Assembly (NCBI RefSeq): GCF_004217115.1
Contig: NZ_SHKN01000001.1
Coordinates: 186,001-250,000, forward strand
DNA from: Ancylomarina subtilis
Lineage (GTDB): Bacteria > Bacteroidota > Bacteroidia > Bacteroidales > Marinifilaceae
Length of the DNA stretch: 64,000 bases
Direction: 5' to 3'
Numbering within the stretch: the stretch's first letter is position 1; each line of letters starts with the position of its first letter. The notes under the pieces are model-generated. The model did no database searches. It worked only from the letters and a program-made list of their open reading frames with translations, and had not been told where the DNA came from. Both the position numbers and the translations under genes were made by a program. Below are positions 24,930 to 32,845 of the stretch, one piece after another.

Positions 24930-26081
24930 ATGAGTAATATTATTGTATTAGGAGCAGGTATGGTGGGCGGTGCCATGGCAATTGATATGGCAAAACACCA
25001 TAATGTAACACTTGCGGATATCAGCCAATCGGTATTGAATGATATCAAAAGCAGACAGGTAAACCTGAAAATTCAGCAGCTTGATGTGTGCAATAAAGCA
25101 GACTTGCAAACTCTTGTGAGGAAATATGATTTGGTTATATGCGCGGTACCGGGTTTTTTAGGCTTTGAGACCTTAAAAGCTATTATTGAAGCAGAGGTTA
25201 ATGTTGTTGATATTTCATTTTTCTCTGAAAATGCTTTTGACCTGGATGCCTTAGCTAAGGCAAAAAATGTAACGGCAATTGTCGATTGCGGTGTGGCACC
25301 CGGAATGGGGAATCTTATTCTGGGTCGATACAACGAGATCATGAAGTTAAGTGATTTTGAATGTTGGGTTGGCGGATTACCCAAAGAAAAAAAATGGCCT
25401 TTTTGTTATAAGGCACCCTTTTCGCCTATTGATGTGATTGAGGAGTATACTCGACCAGCAAGGTATGTTGAACATGGAAAACTTGTTGTTCGTGAAGCTT
25501 TATCCGATTGTGAATATGTGGAATTTGATCGTATTGGGACTCTGGAAGCTTTTAATACCGATGGTTTAAGATCTTTAATTTACACCATGTCGCATATTCC
25601 GAATATGAAAGAAAAAACCTTGCGTTATCCCGGACATGTGGAATATGTGAAGGTTTTAAAAGCCAGTGGCTTTTTCGATAAGGAAAAGATAGAGATGAAT
25701 GGCATTTTGATTGCTCCTTTAGATTTTACCAGTAATATTCTTATCAAGGAATGGAAATTGGGAGAAAAGGAAGAAGAGTTCACTGTGATGCGAGTGAGAC
25801 TAAAAGGGGAAAATTCTAAAGGAAAAAGAGAGGAGATTGTTTATAATTTGTATGATGAATATTACACGCTCACACAAACATCGTCTATGGCCAGAACAAC
25901 AGGTTATACGGCTACTGCGGCTGCCAATCTGTTTTTAGAAGGTTTGTTTACCGAAAAAGGGATTATACCACCCGAGTTGATAGGTAGATATGAAAGTTGT
26001 TTTGATTATATTTTAAAGTATCTCGAAGAAAGAGATATTCATTATAAAAAAAGCTCACGCCCGATACGGAGCCATTCTTGA
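24930..26081 (+). CDS. Saccharopine dehydrogenase family protein
   Basis: NAD(P)-dependent oxidoreductase of 383 residues in the saccharopine dehydrogenase superfamily. The N-terminal Rossmann fold opens with IVLGAGMVGGAMA, the acidic Asp in VTLADIS at the end of strand 2 favours NAD(H), and CGVAPGMGNL marks the second part of the fold. The C-terminal half carries the substrate-binding segment YTRPARYVEHGKLVVREAL and TSSMARTTGYTATAAA. Relatives act in lysine degradation, in alpha-aminoadipate routes or in carboxynorspermidine formation; the neighbours (GtrA, a small lipoprotein) do not settle which. Confident in family, not in substrate. Confidence 0.8.
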   Translation: MSNIIVLGAGMVGGAMAIDMAKHHNVTLADISQSVLNDIKSRQVNLKIQQLDVCNKADLQTLVRKYDLVICAVPGFLGFETLKAIIEAEVNVVDISFFSENAFDLDALAKAKNVTAIVDCGVAPGMGNLILGRYNEIMKLSDFECWVGGLPKEKKWPFCYKAPFSPIDVIEEYTRPARYVEHGKLVVREALSDCEYVEFDRIGTLEAFNTDGLRSLIYTMSHIPNMKEKTLRYPGHVEYVKVLKASGFFDKEKIEMNGILIAPLDFTSNILIKEWKLGEKEEEFTVMRVRLKGENSKGKREEIVYNLYDEYYTLTQTSSMARTTGYTATAAANLFLEGLFTEKGIIPPELIGRYESCFDYILKYLEERDIHYKKSSRPIRSHS

Positions 26082-26141
26082 TAAGAATATGTTTTTAGCT
26101 TAAAGTTAATTGTAAGGAGTTCGTTTTTTTGTCCAAATTAC

Positions 26142-26513
26142 CTATTGGGTGATGATACAAATTCTCGTTGTGTCGTTTATGCCTTGACTTGTACCATCAG
26201 AACCTCGATTCAGAATCAATCCAACACGGTCTCTCCCTTTGAAATTATCCAAAGGAGAGTATTTATAGACTATTGAACTGCTTGATAGTTTGCGATATAT
26301 CTTGCTTAATTTGGCAAAGTGGGGGGCTTCAAAAATCCAGGCTCCTTCCTCGTCTCCGAAGTTGCCTAAATCGATTCTAAGTGTGTCTCCCTCACTAATT
26401 TGAAATTCTTGTACAATCGTTGCCTCTACGATTCCTGCATTGCTGACATCTTCTTTCTCTGAACAAGAAACAAGTAATAAAAGACTGATGAGAAATATTA
26501 CATTAATCTTCAT
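26142..26513 (-). CDS. Small hypothetical lipoprotein
   Basis: Precursor of 123 residues with a lipoprotein signal peptide: hydrophobic residues 5-15 and Cys17 in LLLVSCSEKED. The remainder is predicted beta-rich, with FQISEGDTLRIDLGNF and KGRDRVGLILNRG, reminiscent of a Bacteroidota surface Ig-like fold. No family is recognised. It is convergent with the dehydrogenase gene, with 60 bp between the stop codons, and is not in an operon. Confidence 0.65.
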   Translation of the reverse strand: MKINVIFLISLLLLVSCSEKEDVSNAGIVEATIVQEFQISEGDTLRIDLGNFGDEEGAWIFEAPHFAKLSKIYRKLSSSSIVYKYSPLDNFKGRDRVGLILNRGSDGTSQGINDTTRICIITQ

Positions 26514-26647
26514 TGGTTTATTTTTTGATTTATATCTAGTTAGACGAATAATATAGAAAAGGGTTGCGTAATAATATTCAGCTTCAAGTTTTCTATCATA
26601 TTTATAATAATGAGATTATGTCTGTTCAAGTTGGTGTTGGATACAAA

Positions 26648-26676
26648 AAAAAGGACCACCTCAGGGCAGTCCTTTT
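26648..26676 (-). terminator. Terminator of the CoA-disulfide reductase gene
   Basis: GGAC-CA-CC and GG-CA-GTCC pair around a TCAG loop. On the minus strand TTTTTTTTG follows. It lies about 30 bp past the stop at 26704. Confidence 0.82.
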
Positions 26677-26703
26677 TAAGATTATGGTGTTACTGTTTTA
26701 GTC

Positions 26704-29178
26704 TTAAATAAACAAGTTGACGTTTGATTGTTCGGCTTCTTCAAGATAAGTAGCAACGCCACCAATTTGAACCCCATCCAACAATTCAGCCTGATCAACA
26801 CCCATCACGTCCATCGACATTTGGCAGGCGATCATTTCAACCCCATTGTCCATAGCCGTTTGCAATAAATCTTCCAATGAATCTACTTTCTTCGAAAGCA
26901 TTCTTTTTTTCATCATCTTCGATCCCATACCCATCATGTTCATTTTCGAAAGTTTCAGATCATTGGCACTGCTGGCCATCATTTTGCCAAACATCTTACC
27001 CATCATGTCTTTCTGAACCTTAGGCTTATCGGTCTTTTTAATGATATTTAATCCCCAGAAGGTGAAAAACAGGGTTACCTTGCTTCCTGTGGCAGCTGCA
27101 CCATTGGCAATCACAAGTGAGGCTAAGGCACGATCCATATCATCGGAGAAGACCACCATAGTTTTGTTTTTTGGCAGGATAACATCTGAACTGAGAGATG
27201 CTCCGTTCTTTTTTTGTTTTTCAATAACCGCTGAGATAAACCCTTTTTCAGACTCACAAGAAATCAGCTTATTACCTGTCATCTTACACCATGAAGCCAC
27301 ATCTTTTACAAATCCGGCATCGGTCACTTTCTGACGAAGGCGTTGTCCATCTTCAAGTTTGTCAATTTCTTTTTTTAGTTTGATAATGGGGCCAGGGCAC
27401 TGTAATCCACAGGCATCAATATCGATGGTTTTGATCTCTTTTGCCCCGGCATCTTTATCTTTCCCACGATAGATGTGACCATCTTTAGCGATATAACTAG
27501 ATCCGAAGATATCTTCGTTACTCTGCTTACAGGTAGCGTGCTCGTAGGTTTTGTATCCACCACTTAGGTTGACCACATCTTTAAAGCCTTTTTGCATTAG
27601 GATTCGTGCGGCAAAATAACCACGCAAGCCAACGCCACAATAAATGATAATTTTCTTATCCTTTGGAATCTCATCAATACGCTCACGTATTTTATCCACT
27701 TCAATGTTAACAGCACCTTCAATTTGTCCCAATTCGAATTCATCTGGTGTTCTCACATCCAAAATAAAGTTATCCGAAGCATTCATCTGGTGCAATTCAT
27801 CCCAATGGATGATCTTCACCAAACCATCGATGATGTTTCCTGCTGTAAAACCAGCTTGGTTAACCGGATCTTTTGCAGATGAAAAAGGTGGGGCATAGGC
27901 ATGCTCAATCTCCTGAAGATCGTAAATGCTTCCGTTGTTTTTTAGAACAGTCGCAATCATGTCTATGCGCTTGTCAACCCCTACGTAACCAATGATCTGT
28001 CCACCAAACAATTTTCCTGTTTCAGGATCGAACATGATTTTAATGGTGGTTGGCATAGCTCCCGGATAGTAACCTGCATTGGATGCACCGTGAGTAATAT
28101 TTGAAATATACTTAATGCCTTCTTTCTTCAACACTTTTTCAGCTAATCCCGTAGAAGCAACTGTAATATCGAATACTTTAGCAATAGCTGTTGCAATTGC
28201 CCCCTTATATTTTTTAGTATGCCCATTAACCAGGTTATCGGCAAGCATACGGGCTTGTTTATTCGCTGGTCCAGCAAGGTAAGCGTTGGTATATTTTCCT
28301 GTAATTGGGTGTGGGAAAGCCATGGCATCGCCTAAGGCATAAACGTGTTCATTATTGGTTTGTAAGTATTCGTTTACCTTAATCCCTCCGTTTGGAGCTA
28401 GTTCAATTCCAGCCTCTTTAACCAATTTGGTTTCAGGACGGACACCAATAGATAGTATAACCATATCGGCATCTATTTTTCTGCCCGATTGCAGGTGGAT
28501 GTTTAGTTTATCCCCTTCGCGCTTGAATTCAGAAACGCCATCCTTTAGGTAAAACTCAACATTTTTGGTTTTTAGGTGCATGTGTACTTCTGCAGCCATT
28601 TCATAGTCAAGAGGTGTCATTACCTGATCGGCCATCTCAACAATGGTAACCATCATTCCCATATGATGTAAGTTCTCGGCCATTTCAAGACCAATGAACC
28701 CTGCACCTACAACAACCGCTTTCTTTGGCTTTTTTTCATCGTAGAATGATTTGATCTTATCGGTATCTCTAACATTACGAACCGTGAAAATCGCCTCGTC
28801 CTTAATACCTGGAATAGGTGGTTTGATAGGTTCTGCTCCTGGCGAAACGATTAGCTTATCGTAGCTTTCATTATAAGAGCTATTGTTGGTTAAATCTTTG
28901 ACTTCAACTGATTTATTCGCGGTGTCAATCGCAATCACTTCATTCTGGACACGAACTTCAACATTCAATCGAGCCTTAAAACTCTCAGGTGTTTGAAGTA
29001 AAAGTTTTTCTCTTTCGGCTATTACACCACCCACATAATAAGGTAAACCACAGTTGGCGTAAGAAATATGTTCGCCTCTTTCGAACATGATGATTTCAGC
29101 TGATTCGTCGATTCTTCTCAGGCGGGCAGCGGTTGTTGCTCCACCCGCTACACCTCCAACAATTAAATATTTTGTCAT
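26704..29178 (-). CDS. CoA-disulfide reductase / rhodanese / TusA / DsrE four-domain protein
   Basis: Flavoprotein of 824 residues that joins sulfur-handling modules. Residues 1-445 form a pyridine-nucleotide-disulfide oxidoreductase of the CoA-disulfide reductase/NADH oxidase type: FAD motif VGGVAGGATTAARL, single redox Cys43 in SYANCGLPYYVGG, NADH motif VVVGAGFIGLEMAE and C-terminal PPFSSAKDPVNQAG. A rhodanese domain (about 455-545) has its persulfide Cys near 512 in IIYCGVGLRG. A TusA-like domain (about 583-655) has Cys-Pro-Gly-Pro in CGLQCPGPIIKLKK. A DsrE-like domain (about 675-824) has a Cys near 783 in MIACQMSMDVMG. The set suggests reduction of CoA persulfide or polysulfide and sulfur relay. 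The exact substrate is inferred. Confidence 0.92.
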   Translation of the reverse strand: MTKYLIVGGVAGGATTAARLRRIDESAEIIMFERGEHISYANCGLPYYVGGVIAEREKLLLQTPESFKARLNVEVRVQNEVIAIDTANKSVEVKDLTNNSSYNESYDKLIVSPGAEPIKPPIPGIKDEAIFTVRNVRDTDKIKSFYDEKKPKKAVVVGAGFIGLEMAENLHHMGMMVTIVEMADQVMTPLDYEMAAEVHMHLKTKNVEFYLKDGVSEFKREGDKLNIHLQSGRKIDADMVILSIGVRPETKLVKEAGIELAPNGGIKVNEYLQTNNEHVYALGDAMAFPHPITGKYTNAYLAGPANKQARMLADNLVNGHTKKYKGAIATAIAKVFDITVASTGLAEKVLKKEGIKYISNITHGASNAGYYPGAMPTTIKIMFDPETGKLFGGQIIGYVGVDKRIDMIATVLKNNGSIYDLQEIEHAYAPPFSSAKDPVNQAGFTAGNIIDGLVKIIHWDELHQMNASDNFILDVRTPDEFELGQIEGAVNIEVDKIRERIDEIPKDKKIIIYCGVGLRGYFAARILMQKGFKDVVNLSGGYKTYEHATCKQSNEDIFGSSYIAKDGHIYRGKDKDAGAKEIKTIDIDACGLQCPGPIIKLKKEIDKLEDGQRLRQKVTDAGFVKDVASWCKMTGNKLISCESEKGFISAVIEKQKKNGASLSSDVILPKNKTMVVFSDDMDRALASLVIANGAAATGSKVTLFFTFWGLNIIKKTDKPKVQKDMMGKMFGKMMASSANDLKLSKMNMMGMGSKMMKKRMLSKKVDSLEDLLQTAMDNGVEMIACQMSMDVMGVDQAELLDGVQIGGVATYLEEAEQSNVNLFI

Positions 29179-29516
29179 GTTATTCTATTTTATCTCAGTG
29201 TTTTTATCTTTATATGTAGATATCCATATATATTGGGTGCAAATATAATATATCCTCTGACTTCAATACTACAAAACGGCAATTTTGTGATATGTTCTAG
29301 AATATGTTTCTGAACATATGTTCATATTTTAGAATTTTGGTTCTATTATGAAATTCAGTTGGTGGTTAATTATTTTTGAGTATGAAGAAACTTATTTTAG
29401 GTGTTTATAAACTCATAGTTTATTATAATCTGCTTATAATAAATGCATTGATGTTTTGGTATGATGTATTGTGGATGTTGCACTTATACGAGTTAATAGA
29501 AAAAAAGTCTTTGGTA
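29179..29516. other. Control region of the CoA-disulfide reductase gene
   Basis: This 338-bp gap contains a minus-strand -7 element, TATATTTG (29240-29247). It also contains an imperfect palindrome with TATATG/CATATA arms (29211-29230) just downstream of the expected transcription start, and a perfect 14-bp palindrome, TGAACATATGTTCA (29311-29324). An upstream ATATGTTC half-site copy lies at 29290-29297. No gene is seen. AT-rich dyads over the start site would suit an ArsR-type repressor, which often controls CoA-disulfide reductase genes; that link is inference. Confidence 0.45.
29311..29324. promoter_or_regulatory. Perfect 14-bp palindrome
   Basis: TGAACATATGTTCA is exactly self-complementary. 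It lies 133 bp upstream of the CoA-disulfide reductase start, with a half-site copy 14 bp away. Candidate operator, regulator unknown. Confidence 0.4.
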
Positions 29517-29948
29517 TTAAGTGAGTGCAGGATTTAAACTTGGTTTGAAATTAGCTTGAAGTTTTTTTGCAATGAAGTCGGGGACTATTTTAGGACTTCT
29601 GGATATTTTATCCACAAAAACAACTGTTGAGTTGGCTTTGCTTAGTATGTGACCTTCTTCATTAGTAATTAGAAATTCAAAGTAGAACCGGGTTTTGGGT
29701 ATTTCTTTTACTCTTGTTGTGATACTAATGAGTTCATCGTAATGAGCTGGTTTTTTGTATTCAATATTAAAAGTTATCACTGGCATCATGATCTGCATAT
29801 CTTCAAGATATTTGTCATTTAACTCAAACTTTCTTAACAGTTCAGTTCTGGCTTGATGACAGTAAGTTACATAGTTAGCATGATAGACATAACCCATCTG
29901 GTCAACCTCACTGTATCGGGGTCTTAGTTGTATTTTATCTTGTATCAT
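29517..29948 (-). CDS. Acyl-CoA thioesterase (4-hydroxybenzoyl-CoA thioesterase fold)
   Basis: Hot-dog-fold thioesterase of 143 residues, YbgC/FadM type. The conserved N-terminal segment YSEVDQMGYVYHANYVTYCHQAR carries the catalytic Asp (in the EVDQMGYVYH motif), and YKKPAHYDELISITTRV and STVVFVDK follow. It would hydrolyse short or medium acyl-CoA. The start codon overlaps the stop of the upstream ferredoxin-ATPase gene by four bases (ATGA), so it is translationally coupled to that operon. Why a thioesterase belongs there is not obvious. Confidence 0.85.
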   Translation of the reverse strand: MIQDKIQLRPRYSEVDQMGYVYHANYVTYCHQARTELLRKFELNDKYLEDMQIMMPVITFNIEYKKPAHYDELISITTRVKEIPKTRFYFEFLITNEEGHILSKANSTVVFVDKISRSPKIVPDFIAKKLQANFKPSLNPALT

Positions 29949-30844
29949 ATGGTTGGGTGTAAATCGATTGTATGTGTACTTAATTGTATTTTATGCCAAA
30001 GTTTCTTTATTTCTTTAGAAATATTGGAGTTTGGTTGATATTCCACAATGGTTTGTTTGTTGATCATGGCGTGAACCATGGCTTTGTCAAATGGAATTTT
30101 AGCCACTAAAGGGATATTCTTTGTTTTTAGGTAATTTGCTATAGATTGACTTAGTTCAAGGTTTAAATCAAATTTGTTGATAAGAGCAAATACAGGAATT
30201 TTAAACGATTCGATCAGCTTAATAAGACGATCAGCATCGTGTAAGCTTGATTTGCTAGGTTCAATTACAATTAAAGCTAAGTCGGTTCCTGTTAATGAGG
30301 CGATAGCTGCACATCCTATACCTGGAGGTCCATCGTTAATGATCCATTCTTTTTGATTCGTGAGTGCAATTTCTTTGGCTTTTTTACGAACCTGAGTGAC
30401 TAGTTTGCCGGAGTTTTCTTCACCGGGACCCATTTTAGCATGCACTAAAGTACCAAAGCGCGTATTTGAAACGTACCAGTAATTGTTAGTGTATTGTTCG
30501 GATCGAATAGCTTGCTCAGGACAAATGCGTTCGCACAATCGACAACCTTCGCACTGAAAAGGATTAATAACGAGTTTTTCAGCCGCATTAGTGTGTATCG
30601 CGTCGAATCTGCAATGGCTTAGGCAAATATCACAACGTTTACATTTTGAAGTATCTATTTCAGCTTTCCAACCACTTGCGAAGGCATGTTCTTCTATAAT
30701 ATCAGGATGTAGTATCAAATGTAGATCGGCAGCATCAACATCATTGTCACATAAAACGGCCGATTGTACTAAGCCCGATAAGGCTGCAGTGATAGAGGTT
30801 TTACCTGTTCCTCCTTTTCCACTTAAAATCGTCATTTCCATCAT
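29945..30844 (-). CDS. MinD/Mrp-like ATPase with two 4Fe-4S motifs (copy B)
   Basis: P-loop ATPase of 299 residues from the MinD/ParA superfamily with an inserted bacterial-type ferredoxin. The deviant Walker A is SGKGGTGKTS (about 8-17). The ferredoxin insert has CKRCDICLSHC (about 68-78) and CEGCRLCERIC (about 98-108), enough for two 4Fe-4S clusters. The nucleotide-binding region GPPGIGCAAIA follows, then VIEPSKSSLHDADRL. Homologues are found next to NifX-like and DUF134 genes in anaerobes and are thought to act in iron-sulfur or related cofactor handling; no reaction has been assigned. It overlaps copy A upstream by four bases and the thioesterase downstream by four bases. Confidence 0.9.
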   Translation of the reverse strand: MMEMTILSGKGGTGKTSITAALSGLVQSAVLCDNDVDAADLHLILHPDIIEEHAFASGWKAEIDTSKCKRCDICLSHCRFDAIHTNAAEKLVINPFQCEGCRLCERICPEQAIRSEQYTNNYWYVSNTRFGTLVHAKMGPGEENSGKLVTQVRKKAKEIALTNQKEWIINDGPPGIGCAAIASLTGTDLALIVIEPSKSSLHDADRLIKLIESFKIPVFALINKFDLNLELSQSIANYLKTKNIPLVAKIPFDKAMVHAMINKQTIVEYQPNSNISKEIKKLWHKIQLSTHTIDLHPTI

Positions 30845-31713
30845 GCGTATACCCTTTTTATTAGTTTATCTGTTATGATCTCAAATTCCTTTGATATTTT
30901 TTGAGGTATTGTTTTCAACAAACTGCCATTGGCATAATTGGTCGCATACTCTTGGTCAAAAGGAATTTCACCCAATATCTCTATCTGTTCTTGTTTTAAA
31001 TATGTGTAGATATCCCGATTACCAATTCCGGCCTTGTTTATAATAACACTGTAGGGTTTTTGTAATTCTTTGAGTAATTCTACCATCAATTTTAAATCGT
31101 GTAAACCAAATGGAGTTGGCTCTGATACGAGAATGATGAAATCTACATCACTGATAGTTTCAACTACAGGGCATGATGTTCCCGGAGGTGCATCGTAGAG
31201 AATAATTTGACTTTGTTTAGACGCTTGTTTTTTGACCTCTTTTATCACAAGTGTTTGCATGGCGGAACCTATCTTCAATTCCCCTTCAATTAAATTGATA
31301 TGATTTTTTTCATGATAAAAGTTCATTAGACCTATGGGCTGTTCAGTTTCTTTTATAGCAGACTGCTCACAGGCGACCAAGCATGCACCACAAGAGTGGC
31401 AGAGGCTTGAGTTTACTTTAGCCATTTTAATTGATGGAATGATACTGATGGCATTAAATTCGCAATAATCAGCACATTTTTTGCAGAAGTTACATTGGTT
31501 TTTGTCTATTTTGGGAACCCGTTGAGTGATTATTTTTGAGTTTTTCTTTTTTGCATTGGGAAAGAAAAGAATATCATTGGGTTCCTCTACATCGCAATCG
31601 ATGAGCTGAACCTGATTTGTAAATTGTTTTCTGATAAAGTGTTGCATGCTGACTGAAACGCTTGTTTTACCAGTACCACCTTTTCCACTTGCGATGGCAA
31701 TTTTGTATGGCAT
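30841..31713 (-). CDS. MinD/Mrp-like ATPase with two 4Fe-4S motifs (copy A)
   Basis: Paralogue of the neighbouring ATPase, 290 residues. Deviant Walker A ASGKGGTGKTSVSVS at the N terminus, ferredoxin insert CNFCKKCADYC (about 72-82) and CHSCGACLVAC (about 103-113), then YDAPPGTSCPVVE and VSEPTPFGLHDLKL. The two paralogues are coupled by a 4-base overlap, suggesting that they form a heterodimer, as Nbp35/Cfd1-like scaffold ATPases do. That comparison is inference. The gene follows a NifX-like gene after a 64-bp gap with a hairpin. Confidence 0.9.
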   Translation of the reverse strand: MPYKIAIASGKGGTGKTSVSVSMQHFIRKQFTNQVQLIDCDVEEPNDILFFPNAKKKNSKIITQRVPKIDKNQCNFCKKCADYCEFNAISIIPSIKMAKVNSSLCHSCGACLVACEQSAIKETEQPIGLMNFYHEKNHINLIEGELKIGSAMQTLVIKEVKKQASKQSQIILYDAPPGTSCPVVETISDVDFIILVSEPTPFGLHDLKLMVELLKELQKPYSVIINKAGIGNRDIYTYLKQEQIEILGEIPFDQEYATNYANGSLLKTIPQKISKEFEIITDKLIKRVYA

Positions 31714-31736
31714 TGTATATGGGTATTAAATGTATA

Positions 31737-31762
31737 ATCGGTGCAGTACGTTTACACCGATT
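31737..31762. repeat. Hairpin between ATPase A and the NifX-like gene
   Basis: Perfect eight-base arms AATCGGTG (31737-31744) and CACCGATT (31755-31762) with a 10-base loop, lying inside the operon. No T-run follows on the minus strand, so it is more likely an mRNA-processing or stability element than a terminator. Confidence 0.6.
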
Positions 31763-31777
31763 ATTTGAATTGAGTGA

Positions 31778-32119
31778 TTAATGATCACAGTAATTCGCTG
31801 TAAAAGTCAAGTTGTTATTTAGATAGGCATCAATCAATTCTGTTGCAGATAGTTTTGGAGCTCCCACAAAAACATTAACGCCGTTTTGGTTGAAAATCTG
31901 AATGGCTTTTTGCCCCATTCCACCAGCTATTATGTCGCTAATACCTCTTTCTGCTAACCACATAGGTAGTAATCCTGGCTCGTGTGGAGGAGGAGTTAAT
32001 CTTTCTTCAGAAACCAGATTTCCATCCTCAATATTAAGAATAGCAAAATAGCTACAATGTCCAAAGTGGGCATCTAGAATATTTTCGTTGTTAACAGGTA
32101 TCGCAATTTTTTTATTCAT
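31778..32119 (-). CDS. NifX/NifB-type iron-molybdenum cofactor-binding protein (copy 2)
   Basis: Single-domain protein of 113 residues of the dinitrogenase iron-molybdenum cofactor family (NifX/NafY/MTH1175-like). It starts MNKKIAIPVNNENILDAHFGHCSYFAILN, where the D-x-H-F-G-H-C segment is the family signature; GISDIIAGGMGQKAIQIF and VFVGAPKLSATELIDAYL complete the fold. The His/Cys residues could bind a metal cluster. Nitrogenase genes are absent, as for most MTH1175-like proteins, so a role in another Fe-S or mixed-metal cofactor is likely. The C terminus ends YCDH. Confidence 0.88.
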   Translation of the reverse strand: MNKKIAIPVNNENILDAHFGHCSYFAILNIEDGNLVSEERLTPPPHEPGLLPMWLAERGISDIIAGGMGQKAIQIFNQNGVNVFVGAPKLSATELIDAYLNNNLTFTANYCDH

Positions 32120-32170
32120 CTGTTTATTATTTATTGGGTTAATATTTTGTTATTGTATAGTGAGTTAAAT

Positions 32171-32300
32171 AAAAGAGAATGTCCAAAATATTTAGATTCT
32201 TAATTTTAATAACACGGATATGACTTTTTTCCAAACCTAATTTTTTGTGTCTTTTAAGAATCCTTAGTTGTCTTAATACAAGTTTTGGACAAACTCTTTT
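32171..32300. repeat. Bipartite long inverted repeat inside the NifX/MinD operon
   Basis: Outer arms of 18 bases (32171-32188 AAAAGAGAATGTCCAAAA and 32283-32300) match in 16 positions. Inner arms of nine bases (32195-32203 GATTCTTAA and 32254-32262 TTAAGAATC) match perfectly. The roughly 50-base centre is T-rich. It fills most of the 201-bp gap between the DUF5320 and NifX-like genes. It could be a folded RNA element or the remains of a small terminal-inverted-repeat element. Confidence 0.55.
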
Positions 32301-32320
32301 TTCCAATCCTGAGAAATTAA

Positions 32321-32503
32321 TTAATTAGCTTTCCCTCGTCTCTGATTTCTTCGGCTTCTACCCAGGCCTAAATTGTTAGTTTCCTTAGGGTTCTCGTCGT
32401 CTGTGTGTTCAGCCATACGTTTTTTATTGGCATTACATTTTCCCAGACCTCGACCGCTTTGGGGACCTTTCCCCTCAGGGCCCATTCCATCAAATCTTGG
32501 CAT
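32321..32503 (-). CDS. DUF5320 family small protein
   Basis: Short protein of 60 residues when started at 32503 (MPRFDGMGPEGKGPQSGRGLGKC), the normal DUF5320 N terminus with its G-x-G-P-x-G-R-G-x-G-x-C pattern. An upstream Met at 32530 would add nine atypical residues. The C terminus is basic (GRSRRNQRRGKAN). The function is unknown; the family is repeatedly found with NifX-like and MinD-like genes. It is the third gene of the operon, 20 bp after the first NifX-like gene. Confidence 0.82.
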   Translation of the reverse strand: MPRFDGMGPEGKGPQSGRGLGKCNANKKRMAEHTDDENPKETNNLGLGRSRRNQRRGKAN

Positions 32504-32522
32504 AACTCCTCCTTTTTTACGA

Positions 32523-32840
32523 TTAAACAATAATCCTCTTAATAATTTCTTGTATGCTTGTAGAATCTTGAATAATGACCATTTGTATATTCAGTTCTTC
32601 CAGTAGTTCTTTTGCCTTAGGGCCAAAATCGCCAGATATAATTTTATCAACCTTTAACTCGATCATTAACTCGGCTGCTTTTGTTCCGGCACCATGATTA
32701 GAATTGATAAACTCATTTTTAATAAATCGGCTTTCTTTAGTTTTACTATCTAATAGACAAAACCATTCAGCTCTACCGAAGCGTTTGTCAAACTGTGACG
32801 TTAATTCATTTCCTGAAGATGTGATAACGATATTACTCAT
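32523..32840 (-). CDS. NifX/NifB-type cofactor-binding protein (copy 1)
   Basis: Second member of the dinitrogenase iron-molybdenum cofactor family in the operon, 105 residues. Family pieces are ITSSGNELTSQFDKRFGRAEWFCLLD, NSNHGAGTKAAELMIELKVDKIISGDFGPKA (split by the conserved glycines) and NIQMVIIQDS. In place of the D-x-H-F-G-H-C motif of copy 2 it has FDKRFGRAEWF, the common variant of this subgroup. The ATG lies five bases after the DUF134 regulator stop codon, so the two are translated together. Confidence 0.88.
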   Translation of the reverse strand: MSNIVITSSGNELTSQFDKRFGRAEWFCLLDSKTKESRFIKNEFINSNHGAGTKAAELMIELKVDKIISGDFGPKAKELLEELNIQMVIIQDSTSIQEIIKRIIV

Positions 32841-32845
32841 GAGCT

